From positions 868,001 to 932,000 of the forward strand of contig NC_050727.1 in NCBI RefSeq assembly GCF_014133895.1: a DNA stretch of 64,000 bases. The letters are read 5' to 3'. Every line of letters starts with the position of its first letter. Position 1 is the first letter of the stretch. A program made the position numbers and the translations under genes. Shown piece by piece: positions 12,037-21,847 of the stretch. The stretch comes from Torulaspora globosa. Taxonomy: Eukaryota; Ascomycota; Saccharomycetes; Saccharomycetales; Saccharomycetaceae. The notes under the pieces were generated by a model. It was not told the DNA's origin. It made no database searches and was given only the letters and a program-made list of their open reading frames with translations.

Positions 12037-12085
12037 CTTACTTTAGTTTCGAGGTCTCTTTTAATCAGACCTAATGAAGCTTCTG

Positions 12086-13759
12086 TTAATGATAATTTCT
12101 GTATACATAGTGCACGTCAATACCATTTTCGAAGACTTTGCCTATTTCCTCCAAAGTTAGGCCCTTGACCTCGGGATACCAGTAGTACACAAATATCCAA
12201 TTGAGGGCGGTAAAGACGGCAAAGATCCACATAGTGTGCGATATGCCGAAGTGGTCAACGAGTGACAGAAATGATAAGGACATGAACATGTTGGTGAGCC
12301 AATTAGTGCATGATATGCACGAAGCGCCAAACGACCTGCGATTGAGCGGCAGCAACTCCACACTGCTCCATGGAATGTTCCCCATTGCTGATGCAAATGA
12401 TGCCACAAAGAGTATTATACAGAAGAGCACCAATGGAGTGTTCGCCTCCGAGAAGGCAAAGCTGGCCAGAAGTAGCCCCAAAGTCATTATCCAAATACTG
12501 TGCAATAACATGGATCTCTTGCCGACGGTATCAACTAGTTGGAAAGCCACCAGGGTAAACAGAAAGTTCGTTAGAGCAATGAGTGTCGCTGGAACGAGCG
12601 GGTTCTGCACGTTAAGATCCGCAAAGATCAGCGTGGCATAGTACATGAACGCATTGAATCCAGAAGCCTGCTGGAAAAACATCAACACACATCCAACAAT
12701 GAGAGCTCTGCGAGTGCGAGGTTCCATTCTATGCTTTTGCCGCCGTTGATGTTGCCGTGCTACCGGCACATGTGTGCTAGACAATATCGAATTAGTGGAT
12801 CCATCCGGGTTGACCTCCTGAGACTGTTTTGAGCTTGAGAGTCTGGCACATCGTGCAAACAGGCTTGGTCGAGCGATCAGCGGCTGCTCAATGTCTTCGT
12901 ACTTTCGCAGCTTGCACACGTCCAACACAAGCCTCCGAAGCTTCAGGCTTACCTGACTGGGGGTTGCCGCAGGGTAGATCACTCTCAAAGTGGCATGAGC
13001 CCTTGGAAACTCACCTTTCAGAACGAGCCATCGAGGCGATTCCGGCATGAACCGGAACAACAGCAAGAAGATCAGCGCTGGTATTGCGGAAAGCCCGAAC
13101 AGATATCGCCAGGCATGCTTCCTATCCGCCAGCAACAACGCCATGATGTATGACGCCAGCTGGCCGCCGGTGATTGCCATCGAGTTCAGCGTCAATACTG
13201 TCCCCCGTATGTTAGCGGGAGACACCTCACTGAGATACACGGGGACACACTGCGCTGCCACTCCGATGGCGATCCCAACGACCAGCCTACCCGTGGCCAA
13301 CACACTCAGCGAGGTCGACAGAGCCATCCAAACGCCTCCGATGATGAACACTACGCAACACAGCGCCATTGTCGTTCGCCTCCCGTACCTATCCGACAGC
13401 GGAAACCCCAGCATCGACCCGAAGAACGATCCCAGGCATGCAATTGCCGTAACCACCTCCTTCTGGAACTCTGTGATCTTCTCCTGGGAGATATCCTGCG
13501 GCGCCATCACAAGCAGCACTCCAGATATGACGCCCGTATCGTATCCAAACAGCAACCCACAAACACACGCCCCAGCTGAGATAAACAGCATCCTAGGACT
13601 CAATTTGCACGGTGACTGATCGACATCATCGGCGGTAGTCGAAGTGAGCTGCGAGAACGTCGAGTACAGATCCGAGTATACATCTTCCACATCTGAACAG
13701 AGAGTCGCAGAAGAACGAGCACGCTGCTGCTGCTGCTCCTGCTGTTGATCGGCCTCCAT
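12086..13759 (-). CDS. MFS sugar/inositol-type transporter, YDR387C orthologue
   Basis: Seen: 557 codons from ATG 13759. After a hydrophilic, glutamine-rich N-terminus (CTG/CAG tract, 13729-13748) come 12 predicted membrane helices with major-facilitator sugar-porter signatures: GYDTGVISGVLL, DRYGRR in the first cytoplasmic loop, PVYLSEVSPANIRG, PESPRWLV and a PWSS-type motif in helix 10. A long hydrophilic loop separates the two six-helix halves. S. cerevisiae YDR387C is 555 aa and uncharacterised; its closest relatives are the Itr1/Itr2 inositol transporters. The substrate is not assigned. It lies between MUS81 and RVS167 as in S. cerevisiae. Confidence 0.92.
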   Translation of the reverse strand: MEADQQQEQQQQRARSSATLCSDVEDVYSDLYSTFSQLTSTTADDVDQSPCKLSPRMLFISAGACVCGLLFGYDTGVISGVLLVMAPQDISQEKITEFQKEVVTAIACLGSFFGSMLGFPLSDRYGRRTTMALCCVVFIIGGVWMALSTSLSVLATGRLVVGIAIGVAAQCVPVYLSEVSPANIRGTVLTLNSMAITGGQLASYIMALLLADRKHAWRYLFGLSAIPALIFLLLFRFMPESPRWLVLKGEFPRAHATLRVIYPAATPSQVSLKLRRLVLDVCKLRKYEDIEQPLIARPSLFARCARLSSSKQSQEVNPDGSTNSILSSTHVPVARQHQRRQKHRMEPRTRRALIVGCVLMFFQQASGFNAFMYYATLIFADLNVQNPLVPATLIALTNFLFTLVAFQLVDTVGKRSMLLHSIWIMTLGLLLASFAFSEANTPLVLFCIILFVASFASAMGNIPWSSVELLPLNRRSFGASCISCTNWLTNMFMSLSFLSLVDHFGISHTMWIFAVFTALNWIFVYYWYPEVKGLTLEEIGKVFENGIDVHYVYRNYH

Positions 13760-14110
13760 CAATGACCGCAACCAGGCACACACCAGACCAGCAGAGCCAC
13801 CAGGACCCTCCTGAAGATTTCTTGGTGAAATTTCACCGCCCGAGGCCTCGAAGCATACCTACTGTACAGAAGCATACGACGAACATGAACAATACGCAAA
13901 CAGAACCGCAATTCAGGCGACCCACAGCACGATCCAGGCTGGCTCGAGTGCCAGAATCGAATCCCAACTAGCACTGATGAGCTGGGTTGAAGTCACGTGA
14001 CCATGTTTAACCTAAGCCTAGGCTTCAGGGTCGGTTTAAAGAAAGGAGGAACTGGACGGAGGGACCATCTAGCAGGCGTAGAGCGGGCAGAAGGGTATCG
14101 GCAGCAGGAT
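13760..14110. promoter_or_regulatory. Divergent promoter of YDR387C orthologue and RVS167
   Basis: Seen: a perfect 10-bp palindrome GTCACGTGAC at 13992-14001, about 110 bases before the RVS167 start, matching the Cbf1/E-box consensus RTCACRTG. The plus-strand frame is open through the leader, but the conserved start is at 14111. Nothing else is recognised. Confidence 0.5.
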
Positions 14111-15400
14111 ATGAGTTTCAAGGGATTTACCAAGGCGATGGCGAGGGCGCCACAGTCTTTTCGGCAGAAGTTTAACATGGGGGAGCAGGTGGAGGACCCG
14201 GTTTACGAAGATGCGGAACGTCGATTCAAGGAGCTGGAGATCGAGGTGAAGAAGCTGAGTGAAGAGTCGAAGAGATACTCGAGTGCGGTGAACGGGATGC
14301 TGTCGCACCAGATCGGATTTGCTAAGGCGATGGAAGAAATCTTCAGGCCGATCAGTGGCAAGATGAGCGACCCGAACGCGACGGTGCCTGAGGACAATCC
14401 GGAGGGCATTGAGGCAAGTGAGCAGTACAGAGCGATAGTGGCGGAGCTGCAGGAGACTTTGAAGCCCGATTTGAAGCTGATCGACGAGAAAATCATGGCA
14501 CCGTGTTCGGACCTGTTGAAGACGATCGGATACATCCGCAAGATGGCGACGAAGAGAAATCACAAGAAGCTGGACCTGGACCGGCGCTACAACACGTACA
14601 AGAAGTACGAAAAGAAGGAGTCGACCAACCCCAAGGACGAGGAGAAAATGTTCAAGGCGCAGGCGGAGATGGAGGTCGCGCAGCAGGAGTACGACTACTA
14701 CAACGAGATGCTCAAGAACCAGCTCCCCGTGTTGTTCGGCCTGGAGGCGCAGTTCGTGCAGCCGCTTTTCGTGTCGTTCTATTTCATGCAGCTGAACATC
14801 TTCTACACGCTGTACAACAGGTTCCAGGACATCAAGATACCTTACTTCGACCTCGACAGCGACATCCTTGAAGCGTTCCAATACAAGAGGGGCAACGTCG
14901 AGGAGCAGTGCGACGCGCTCACGATCACGCATTTCAAAGTGGGCTACTCCAAGGCCAAACTGGAGATGACGAGGAAGCGCTACGGCTCGCAGTCTCCGAC
15001 CTCCCCCACAGCCGCGCCAGCTTCCGGGTACCCAGGCAGTCCAACGTCGGCTGCCGCCGCCAGCGGCTACGGCGCCTACGGCGCCCAGCAGCAGCCCGCC
15101 CAGCAATCGCCCGTCACGACAGACTCCTACCAGCACGCGGGCGCACCACCGCCCGCGTACGCCGCCGTCTCCTCCGCGTCCGCCGCCCCGCTGGCCGCAG
15201 GGCCGCCGGCCACATCCGCAGACACCGTCACCGCCCTCTACGACTACCAAGCCCAGGCTGCCGGCGACCTTTCCTTCCCAGCGGGCGCCGTCATCGAGGT
15301 CGTCCAGCGCACAGCGGACTCGAACGGGTGGTGGACCGGCAGATACAACGGTCAGCAAGGCCTCTTCCCGGGGAACTACGTCCAAGTCAACAAGAACTGA
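14111..15400 (+). CDS. RVS167: BAR-SH3 protein Rvs167 (amphiphysin homologue)
   Basis: Seen: 429 codons from ATG 14111, chosen because [20 protein letters not shown] begins at the family's conserved N-terminus; the frame is open further upstream without a conserved ATG. Residues 1 to about 250 form the BAR domain ([38 protein letters not shown]). A low-complexity Ala/Pro/Gly/Gln linker (about 295-370), encoded by very GC-rich DNA, precedes a C-terminal SH3 domain (372-429) with [17 protein letters not shown] and FPGNYV. S. cerevisiae Rvs167 is 482 aa; the difference lies in the linker. Known: it forms a heterodimer with Rvs161, curves the plasma membrane and drives endocytic vesicle scission at actin patches. 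Confidence 0.97.
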   Translation: MSFKGFTKAMARAPQSFRQKFNMGEQVEDPVYEDAERRFKELEIEVKKLSEESKRYSSAVNGMLSHQIGFAKAMEEIFRPISGKMSDPNATVPEDNPEGIEASEQYRAIVAELQETLKPDLKLIDEKIMAPCSDLLKTIGYIRKMATKRNHKKLDLDRRYNTYKKYEKKESTNPKDEEKMFKAQAEMEVAQQEYDYYNEMLKNQLPVLFGLEAQFVQPLFVSFYFMQLNIFYTLYNRFQDIKIPYFDLDSDILEAFQYKRGNVEEQCDALTITHFKVGYSKAKLEMTRKRYGSQSPTSPTAAPASGYPGSPTSAAAASGYGAYGAQQQPAQQSPVTTDSYQHAGAPPPAYAAVSSASAAPLAAGPPATSADTVTALYDYQAQAAGDLSFPAGAVIEVVQRTADSNGWWTGRYNGQQGLFPGNYVQVNKN

Positions 15401-16018
15401 CGCTCTATATACTCTGGTTCATACTCTTGACTATCAATCACTTTGCCCTTTTCGGTATCTATGCTCGAAGTAGCCTTACGGGCTTAAAACTACGAGGAAA
15501 AAGACCACGAACGCCATAAGTTGATAGAGTTAAACTTCGCCACAAAGAGACGAAAGTCGAGCATCGGTGCGTTGATCTTGCTGGGATTCATAGCAGAGAC
15601 GCTTCAGGAATACTATCTGGCTTCTGGGACCCCTTTTGCTGTTCTAGCAGTTGTTACGAGCTCCTTCGACAAAGGGAGTAATTATAGGATTCAAACGAGA
15701 CAGGTCGCTCAGGGAGCGGTTTCCAGATCTACGGTGTTGGAATCAGACAGGACCAGAGCAGTGGATTCAGGCGATTGATTTCTCTTTCGCCGAGTCGAGA
15801 CTACATCGCAGGTTTCGCCGTTACGTTTCTTTTGTGATACGAGGTGTGAGAAGGATAGGGATATAGAGGTGATCTGGAGCAGTTTGATCAAGCTCAAAGA
15901 TCAAATCAGCGCGTCAAGATAAGCTGTTTTGTGTAAGAGTCGAGAAGCTACCCTGAGAAAGGTTAATTTGGGGTACTGGGTCGGGCAAAATTCGAGAATC
16001 GGCATCTAGGGACTGGCT
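15401..16018. other. Intergenic region between RVS167 and SAC7/BAG7
   Basis: Seen: 618 bases holding the RVS167 3' end and the promoter of the RhoGAP gene. Only short open frames without recognisable similarity occur. No TATA box of high quality, RNA gene or repeat was recognised. Confidence 0.5.
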
Positions 16019-17956
16019 ATGACGAATAGTGGCAGTGGGGCTGTTGCCCCTACAAAATCCCCGATATCTCAGCTTTGGAAGCAGCTGGGTGGGAACCCAA
16101 AGAGCATGTCGACAGACTCGTTGAGCTTACCGTCACCAGTGGAGCCGGATCATCGTTTGAACAGTGAGATGGGAGCAGTACATATGCCAGTGCTGTCGCC
16201 GAAGGAGAACTCTGGGGAGTTCGGCAGCTCGAATAAGCGACTGTCGGGCGTGTGGGGCGCCTCGTCGCCAAGTTCCAATGAGTACAGGATGTACCGTGAC
16301 AACTTCCTTTCCAATCGTCACGGGTTCACAGGAAGGGTGTTTGGGGTATCGCTCTCAGAGTCGCTCAGCGTCGCCAGTGCGGAAGTGATAGTGCAGAGCG
16401 AATTGGTCAGTTTTGGCAGGATCCCCATCGTCGTGGCAAAGTGTGGGGCGTACCTCAAGGCAAACGCGCTGGAGACGTCAGGTATCTTTCGTATTGCCGG
16501 TAACAGTAAGAGAGTTAAGGAATTGCAGTACATCTTCTCTTCACCTCCAGATTACGGATCAAAGTTTGTCGATTGGGACGCTTACACGGTCCACGATGTG
16601 GCATCATTGCTCAGACGGTTCCTGAATAATCTGGAAGAGCCGTTGATACCTTTGGATCTGTATGAAGCGTTCAGGAAGCCTCTAAGAGATAGGCCGCGAA
16701 TTCTGAGACACATGGCAAAACAGGTAGTCCCTTCCCCCGCTGCTGAGAACGAAGACACCATTCTTCTACGACGTCCAGATACGGCGACGGATAAAGATGA
16801 TAGAGACAATGATGGTGATGAAGAGAAAGAAGAGGACGATCCTGCTGTAGCGGAAGAGAAGAAGAGAAAAAGCCAAAGACATAGGAAACGGCTTATCCGA
16901 GATATAAAAGCGGCCATTAAAGACTATGAAAACCTTTTCATTTCCATCTCCAATGACACCAAACAGTTGACTATCTACCTGCTGGACCTTCTGAGTTTGT
17001 TCGCCAGACAATCTCAGTTCAATCTTATGTCGGGGCGTAATCTGGCAGCCATTTTTCAGCCCTCCATTTTATCGCATCCGCAACACGATATGGATCCTAG
17101 AGAATACGAGCTATCGCGACTAGTGACTGAATTCCTGATAGAGTACTCTTATAAACTATTACCGCACCTCTTAAGGCTTGCGAGAGATGAACAACAGCGA
17201 CCAATACAACAAGGGAGGGAAAATGGGGAATTGGAAGCTCCCAAACCACGAAAGTTGGTCGTTACGAATGAAAATAATGAAAGTGTAACAGTATCGCCGT
17301 CGGCCCCTATTGATATTCCTGCGTTGGACAGTAGCGCAGCACAGGATAACCCTCCGACATCAACCACTGTTGCTCCAAACACGACAACATTCGAGTCGCC
17401 CACTAAGAGCTCTACTAGACAGCCGTTGAAAGTACCGAAGATAAGGAGACCTCATTCCAGATCTATTGGATCGGCCCCTGTTCCTCCAGATGTTATCGCC
17501 AGTAGCAGAAGACGCTCTCGACTGTTCCCTTGGTTACCAAAACCAGGCATCTTAAGCGATAACGGCGGTGACTTTACTGCCACCGAGGAAGAAGGTGATG
17601 AATCCAACTTCGATGACGAAAATCGTGAGACCATGGTTAGCTCCCCAGTGAGTGCTCAGTCAACTTCTCTACCACGGCACCATCTGCATATACCGCCGAT
17701 GAACAGAACTTTCAGTGGAAATAGCACAACTTCATCTCTCACAAGACGGCCTATGTCTGCCATATTAGGTGGAAGTAGAAACGGCTCGATGGATGCCTTA
17801 GAAAATGCAAGTGCAAACCAGGCTAACGAATCCACTCTCGCCAGGACGACCTTACTAGAAGACAGCGAAACTGAAGAGGGTACGACAAGATCTCGCAAAA
17901 GGGACTCGTGGTTTCAAAGGTTACGGAGTAGATCAAGATCGAATACAAGGTCGTGA
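16019..17956 (+). CDS. SAC7: Rho GTPase-activating protein, single Sac7/Bag7 orthologue
   Basis: Seen: 645 codons. The N-terminus has [19 protein letters not shown], similar to the start of Sac7. The RhoGAP domain begins near residue 105 ([13 protein letters not shown]) with the arginine finger R158 in GIFRIAGN and [16 protein letters not shown] charged, acidic insertion (about 245-295) interrupts the domain before [20 protein letters not shown]. The C-terminal third is Ser/Thr-rich and likely disordered. Known: Sac7 (YDR389W, 654 aa) and Bag7 (YOR134W, 409 aa) are ohnologues that switch off Rho1 in actin and cell-wall signalling. This single gene sits between RVS167 and UBA2. Its length fits Sac7 better. 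Confidence 0.93.
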   Translation: MTNSGSGAVAPTKSPISQLWKQLGGNPKSMSTDSLSLPSPVEPDHRLNSEMGAVHMPVLSPKENSGEFGSSNKRLSGVWGASSPSSNEYRMYRDNFLSNRHGFTGRVFGVSLSESLSVASAEVIVQSELVSFGRIPIVVAKCGAYLKANALETSGIFRIAGNSKRVKELQYIFSSPPDYGSKFVDWDAYTVHDVASLLRRFLNNLEEPLIPLDLYEAFRKPLRDRPRILRHMAKQVVPSPAAENEDTILLRRPDTATDKDDRDNDGDEEKEEDDPAVAEEKKRKSQRHRKRLIRDIKAAIKDYENLFISISNDTKQLTIYLLDLLSLFARQSQFNLMSGRNLAAIFQPSILSHPQHDMDPREYELSRLVTEFLIEYSYKLLPHLLRLARDEQQRPIQQGRENGELEAPKPRKLVVTNENNESVTVSPSAPIDIPALDSSAAQDNPPTSTTVAPNTTTFESPTKSSTRQPLKVPKIRRPHSRSIGSAPVPPDVIASSRRRSRLFPWLPKPGILSDNGGDFTATEEEGDESNFDDENRETMVSSPVSAQSTSLPRHHLHIPPMNRTFSGNSTTSSLTRRPMSAILGGSRNGSMDALENASANQANESTLARTTLLEDSETEEGTTRSRKRDSWFQRLRSRSRSNTRS

Positions 17957-18072
17957 ATTTTGATCAGTTTACGTATTTTTATTTGCCCATTATATATCAT
18001 AGGCCTTCAAGAGATGAATTAACGAGGATATACTCAAATCTCCGATGAATTAACTAGACGTATCACTACTCC

Positions 18073-19944
18073 TCAATCGAGTTCAATCAATCCATCAACA
18101 TATTCTTCATCTTTTCGAACTCTTTTCAAAGCGTTCTCTGGGGCCTTTTCGGGTGCTCGACGTTTAGCACACGGTGCTTCACTCTTCTCATCAAAATCCA
18201 CATCTATGACGCTTTCATCGTTTATGGACTTCTCTTGTTTTTTCTCAGCATGGTCGATATCAGCAATATTCTGCGGTACCGCAATCGTAGGCACTTCAAC
18301 GTCAGGTAGTCGGATCCCACCTTCTAGCGAGCCGTCGATAACTTCAATGTAAAGTTCTAGTGATTTCCGATAGGTTGCTTCAGCCGTTCCTTCTTCATCT
18401 GAAAAAAGGATAACTGAACCATCATGTAGATTGACCTGCGATAGAGTACGTTCCATAAGGTCATCAAAATCGAAGTCTGCCAGCAATCTTTGGTTGTTAG
18501 TATCAACCACCGAAATTTCCTCGGGATATTGATACTTCTGACGAATAATTGTAATCAGTTTAGACAGTTTGATCTCATTGAGACCTTCTTGTGTAATTTT
18601 GATAACTCCTCGACATACCTTTCCACCCACGGGGCAAGATGGATTCGGAGGGGCCAGTTTTGGATTCGTAATATACCGATCCTTTGAAAGGTTACTTGCC
18701 TTAGCAGTGAACGCCATGTTGAGATCTGTCGATTTTTTGGTTGGTTCATACGGCAACAGGTTCAGAACACGCAAAGCTGTTAAAGTCGACAAACCTGCGA
18801 TAATCGCATTAGTGGTTGCTATGGCGGGAATGATATTTCCTGCGATTTGCTTTATGTCGAATACAGTCTTCATAGGAATGTTAAAAATATGTGAACGAAT
18901 GTTAGCGGCAGTTGCCACAAATAGTAACGTATCCTCATCATCTTTATCAAACTCTATGTTAGTCTCGCCATTGTGAACTCTCTGCATCAATTTCTTAGTG
19001 ATCGCAAAAAACTGGATGATCTGCTCTCTGATATCCCACAGGGAGCTTAAACTCTGCGCCTCACTCATGACAGCTTGCGACGCATCTTCTATCAGAGATT
19101 GGGCCAATACAGCTGGTTTGGTTCTTGTCTTCCAAAGATTATCGATTCGCAGCAACTTCTCGATATCTTTCACAAAGAGCTTTGTCAGGATATCCTTGAT
19201 ATGTTCCTCACTCCTAGATAAGATAATTTGGCGTAATTCATGAAGCTCATTGGTCTCCTGTCTGATTCGTTCAATCTCCTCTTTGTTCTCTGTACCCCAA
19301 TCAGTAGAAGTCTCATCTACTGACGATGTCTCTTCGTTGAAAAGTTGATTGAAGAGAAAGTTTTTGGCCCACACAATGCAATGAACTGGTTGAGATGGCG
19401 TCGACCTAATAGTGCAAACAGGGAAGGTCTTTGGCGTCTCTTTCTTTGTACAATCAAAACATTCGGTCTCACCCGGTATTATTGGCTGAATGTATCCATC
19501 AAAGCCTGAAGTTCCCGACTCCAGCAAGGGTTTCGAGATAAACTGGGCAATCTTGTTGACATAACGCCTAGCAGCAAGGTTATCCAATCCATTGAAAATT
19601 ATGTCAAACTGGTCAAACCACCTTAATGGGAACTGCACAGTGTCCATTATATTACCTTGATATGGGATCAATTTGGAATTATTGAAGTGTTGCACAGCCT
19701 TTACCGCAGTGGTCGATTTTGGCTGTTTAATATCGCGGTGCCTGAAAAGGAACTGTCTATTCAGATTTGACAGATCAATAGTATCCAAGTCAACGATATG
19801 AATCTCTCCAAATCCCATCAATATGCAATCTTTCAGTAATTCGGATCCAATGCCGCCCGCACCCACAATGAGACATCTCAGAGAGCGTAACCTTTGGAAA
19901 TTCTCTTTACCAACGATCTTGACAATATTCGATTCCCTAGCCAT
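18073..19944 (-). CDS. UBA2: SUMO-activating enzyme subunit Uba2 (E1)
   Basis: Seen: 623 codons from ATG 19944; the frame is open upstream, but MARESNIVKIVGKENFQRLR aligns with the family N-terminus. The adenylation fold has VGAGGIGSELLKD and DLDTIDLSNLNRQFLF. The catalytic cysteine is C177 in PKTFPVCTIRSTPSQP. The first zinc pair C162/C165 (ECFDC) is present. The second pair, CPVC in S. cerevisiae, reads CPVG (C437, G440), with another cysteine at 444. A ubiquitin-like domain and an acidic tail ending IELD follow. Known: with Aos1 it activates Smt3/SUMO and passes it to Ubc9 in the nucleus. It converges on the RhoGAP gene and diverges from IDH2, joining YDR390C and YOR136W neighbourhoods. 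Confidence 0.96.
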   Translation of the reverse strand: MARESNIVKIVGKENFQRLRSLRCLIVGAGGIGSELLKDCILMGFGEIHIVDLDTIDLSNLNRQFLFRHRDIKQPKSTTAVKAVQHFNNSKLIPYQGNIMDTVQFPLRWFDQFDIIFNGLDNLAARRYVNKIAQFISKPLLESGTSGFDGYIQPIIPGETECFDCTKKETPKTFPVCTIRSTPSQPVHCIVWAKNFLFNQLFNEETSSVDETSTDWGTENKEEIERIRQETNELHELRQIILSRSEEHIKDILTKLFVKDIEKLLRIDNLWKTRTKPAVLAQSLIEDASQAVMSEAQSLSSLWDIREQIIQFFAITKKLMQRVHNGETNIEFDKDDEDTLLFVATAANIRSHIFNIPMKTVFDIKQIAGNIIPAIATTNAIIAGLSTLTALRVLNLLPYEPTKKSTDLNMAFTAKASNLSKDRYITNPKLAPPNPSCPVGGKVCRGVIKITQEGLNEIKLSKLITIIRQKYQYPEEISVVDTNNQRLLADFDFDDLMERTLSQVNLHDGSVILFSDEEGTAEATYRKSLELYIEVIDGSLEGGIRLPDVEVPTIAVPQNIADIDHAEKKQEKSINDESVIDVDFDEKSEAPCAKRRAPEKAPENALKRVRKDEEYVDGLIELD

Positions 19945-20656
19945 GTTGAATGATGGGACCTCAGCACCGCTGAACACTGCGACCAACAGGAGAGCATTAC
20001 AGGTCCTGCCGACATAAAGGCCCTGTCACTAGGTGCTCGTTCAAACCACGTGACAACTACCATCACGTGACAACTACCAACACGGCGTCTTTCCAACCCC
20101 GGGTACCCATAGTTCACCTATCAACGCGGCTACTCATATATAACCACTACTTACCGCTCGCCACTCAGTTCTTCCATGTCTGATGTGATACTTAGTTGTC
20201 CATGGCGGCTATCGTCAATATATATCCTATCCCCCAAAACAAACCCATACACCCGAATAATCACCGCACACGAAAACGTCCAACCTCCGTTACCCGAACT
20301 GGACCATTCTCCGATGATCGGCTTTCGAAATCCCGATCTCGGAGCCGGTACACAACGCGCTTTCCCCTGAAAAATAGCTTTAGCGAGCGGGAATCCGAAA
20401 GACGGCGCGTCTAGGCGAAACAACAGCTAAACAACCCCCATAATTAGCGGGCGTCATTCCTCATATTCAAGCCCGCAGCGCCTTATATAGCCTATTTTCG
20501 ACCAAAAGACGCAAACTCTTGTTTTAGTATTTATATTATTGGCATTCGTTACGTAGTTGATCTTCGTCGAGCATCTGTACGTATTATAAACGGTCGCGTA
20601 AGTCGAGTTCATTTCACGTACCAAGGTGGTTCAAGTTAGATAGAGTACAAAGCAGG
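19945..20656. promoter_or_regulatory. Divergent promoter region of UBA2 and IDH2
   Basis: Seen: a tandem 17-bp repeat (20047-20063 and 20064-20079), each unit starting CACGTGACAACTACCA, gives two Cbf1/E-box cores close to UBA2. A Reb1-like TTACCCG lies at 20290-20296. On the IDH2 side there is an inverted CCAAT box (ATTGG, 20538-20542) about 115 bases before the start and a TATTATAAAC at about 20583-20592. Known: CCAAT boxes bound by Hap2/3/4/5 activate TCA-cycle genes including IDH genes. A 64-codon ATG-started frame at 20176-20370, with a TATATAA about 35 bases upstream, is noted without recognised similarity. Confidence 0.55.
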
Positions 20657-21769
20657 ATGTTAAGATCTCAGATTTGCAGACGTGCGGTTAACAGGCTGTT
20701 AGCAACAGCTCCAAAACAACCTAGTATCGGTAGATTCACGGGTAAGCCCAACCCTACGACTGGTAAATACACAGTGTCGTTTATTGAAGGTGATGGTGTT
20801 GGACCAGAGATTTCCAAGTCGGTGAAGACGATCTTTGCGGCTGCAAAGGTGCCAATTGAGTGGGAAAGCTGTCCGGTGACGCCATTGTTGGTGAACGGGG
20901 TTACTACTATCCCAGAACAGGCTCAGGAGTCCATTAATCGTAATTTGGTTGCTCTGAAAGGGCCATTGGCTACTCCAATTGGTAAGGGCCACAGATCTAT
21001 GAACCTGACTTTGAGGAAGACGTTTGGATTATTCGCCAACGTTCGTCCCGCTAGATCTGTCGAAGGCTTCAAGACTACCTACGATAACGTCGATCTAGTG
21101 CTTATCAGAGAGAATACAGAAGGTGAATACGCAGGCATTGAGCACGTGATTGTACCGGGAGTGGTTCAGTCTATCAAATTGATCACCAGAGAGGCCTCTG
21201 AGAGGGTTATCAGATATGCATTCGAGTATGCCAGGGCTGTCGGCAGACCCAGATTGGTTGTTGTCCATAAATCCACGATTCAGAGATTGGCAGACGGGTT
21301 GTTCGTCACTGTGGCCAAGGAAATGGCACATGAATTCCCAGACATCAAGTTGCAGACCGAGTTGATCGACAACACTGTGTTGAACGTTGTCTCTAACCCC
21401 GCTCAGTACTCGGATGCCGTCTCAGTGTGTCCAAACTTGTACGGCGACATTTTGTCCGACTTGAACTCGGGTCTGAGCGCTGGGTCTCTTGGTTTGACTC
21501 CATCGGGTAACATCGGTCACAAAGTTTCCATCTTCGAGGCGGTTCACGGGTCAGCGCCTGACATTGCTGGCCAAAACAAGGCCAACCCGACTGCTCTTCT
21601 GCTATCCTCTGTTATGATGTTGAACCACATGGGATTGTACGAGCATGCTAACAAAATTCAGAACGCCGTTCTTTCGACTATCGCAGCGGGCCCAGAGACA
21701 AGAACTGCTGATTTGGCAGGTTCTGCTACTACCTCTTCCTTCACCGAAGCTGTCATCAAGAGGTTGTAA
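20657..21769 (+). CDS. IDH2: Mitochondrial NAD-dependent isocitrate dehydrogenase, catalytic subunit Idh2
   Basis: Seen: 370 codons (369 in S. cerevisiae). An Arg-rich presequence (MLRSQICRRAVNRLLATA) precedes IGRFTGKPNP. Family motifs: FIEGDGVGPEI, LVALKGPLATPIGKGHRS for isocitrate binding, NLTLRKTFGLFANVRP, LIRENTEGEY, and the NLYGDILSDLNSGL metal/NAD signature with its aspartates. Known: Idh1/Idh2 octamers in the matrix oxidise isocitrate to 2-oxoglutarate in the TCA cycle, activated by AMP; Idh2 carries the catalytic site. The HAP-type CCAAT box upstream fits respiratory regulation. It lies after UBA2 and converges on SIA1. Confidence 0.98.
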   Translation: MLRSQICRRAVNRLLATAPKQPSIGRFTGKPNPTTGKYTVSFIEGDGVGPEISKSVKTIFAAAKVPIEWESCPVTPLLVNGVTTIPEQAQESINRNLVALKGPLATPIGKGHRSMNLTLRKTFGLFANVRPARSVEGFKTTYDNVDLVLIRENTEGEYAGIEHVIVPGVVQSIKLITREASERVIRYAFEYARAVGRPRLVVVHKSTIQRLADGLFVTVAKEMAHEFPDIKLQTELIDNTVLNVVSNPAQYSDAVSVCPNLYGDILSDLNSGLSAGSLGLTPSGNIGHKVSIFEAVHGSAPDIAGQNKANPTALLLSSVMMLNHMGLYEHANKIQNAVLSTIAAGPETRTADLAGSATTSSFTEAVIKRL

Positions 21770-21847
21770 GAATCTTGACAGAGCTTTAACTTCTATTCAT
21801 TAGTATCTCACGTTAGCGAACTTCATATGTATATAAAATCATAAATA

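Noticed and set aside
13992..14001. GTCACGTGAC as centromere element CDEI
   Set aside because: No AT-rich CDEII or CDEIII follows, and synteny places this block on chromosome arms; it is better read as a Cbf1 site in a promoter.
14069..15385. 438-codon minus-strand frame over RVS167
   Set aside because: Arg/Leu/Val-rich antisense of a GC-rich gene; the plus strand encodes a BAR-SH3 protein with conserved ends.
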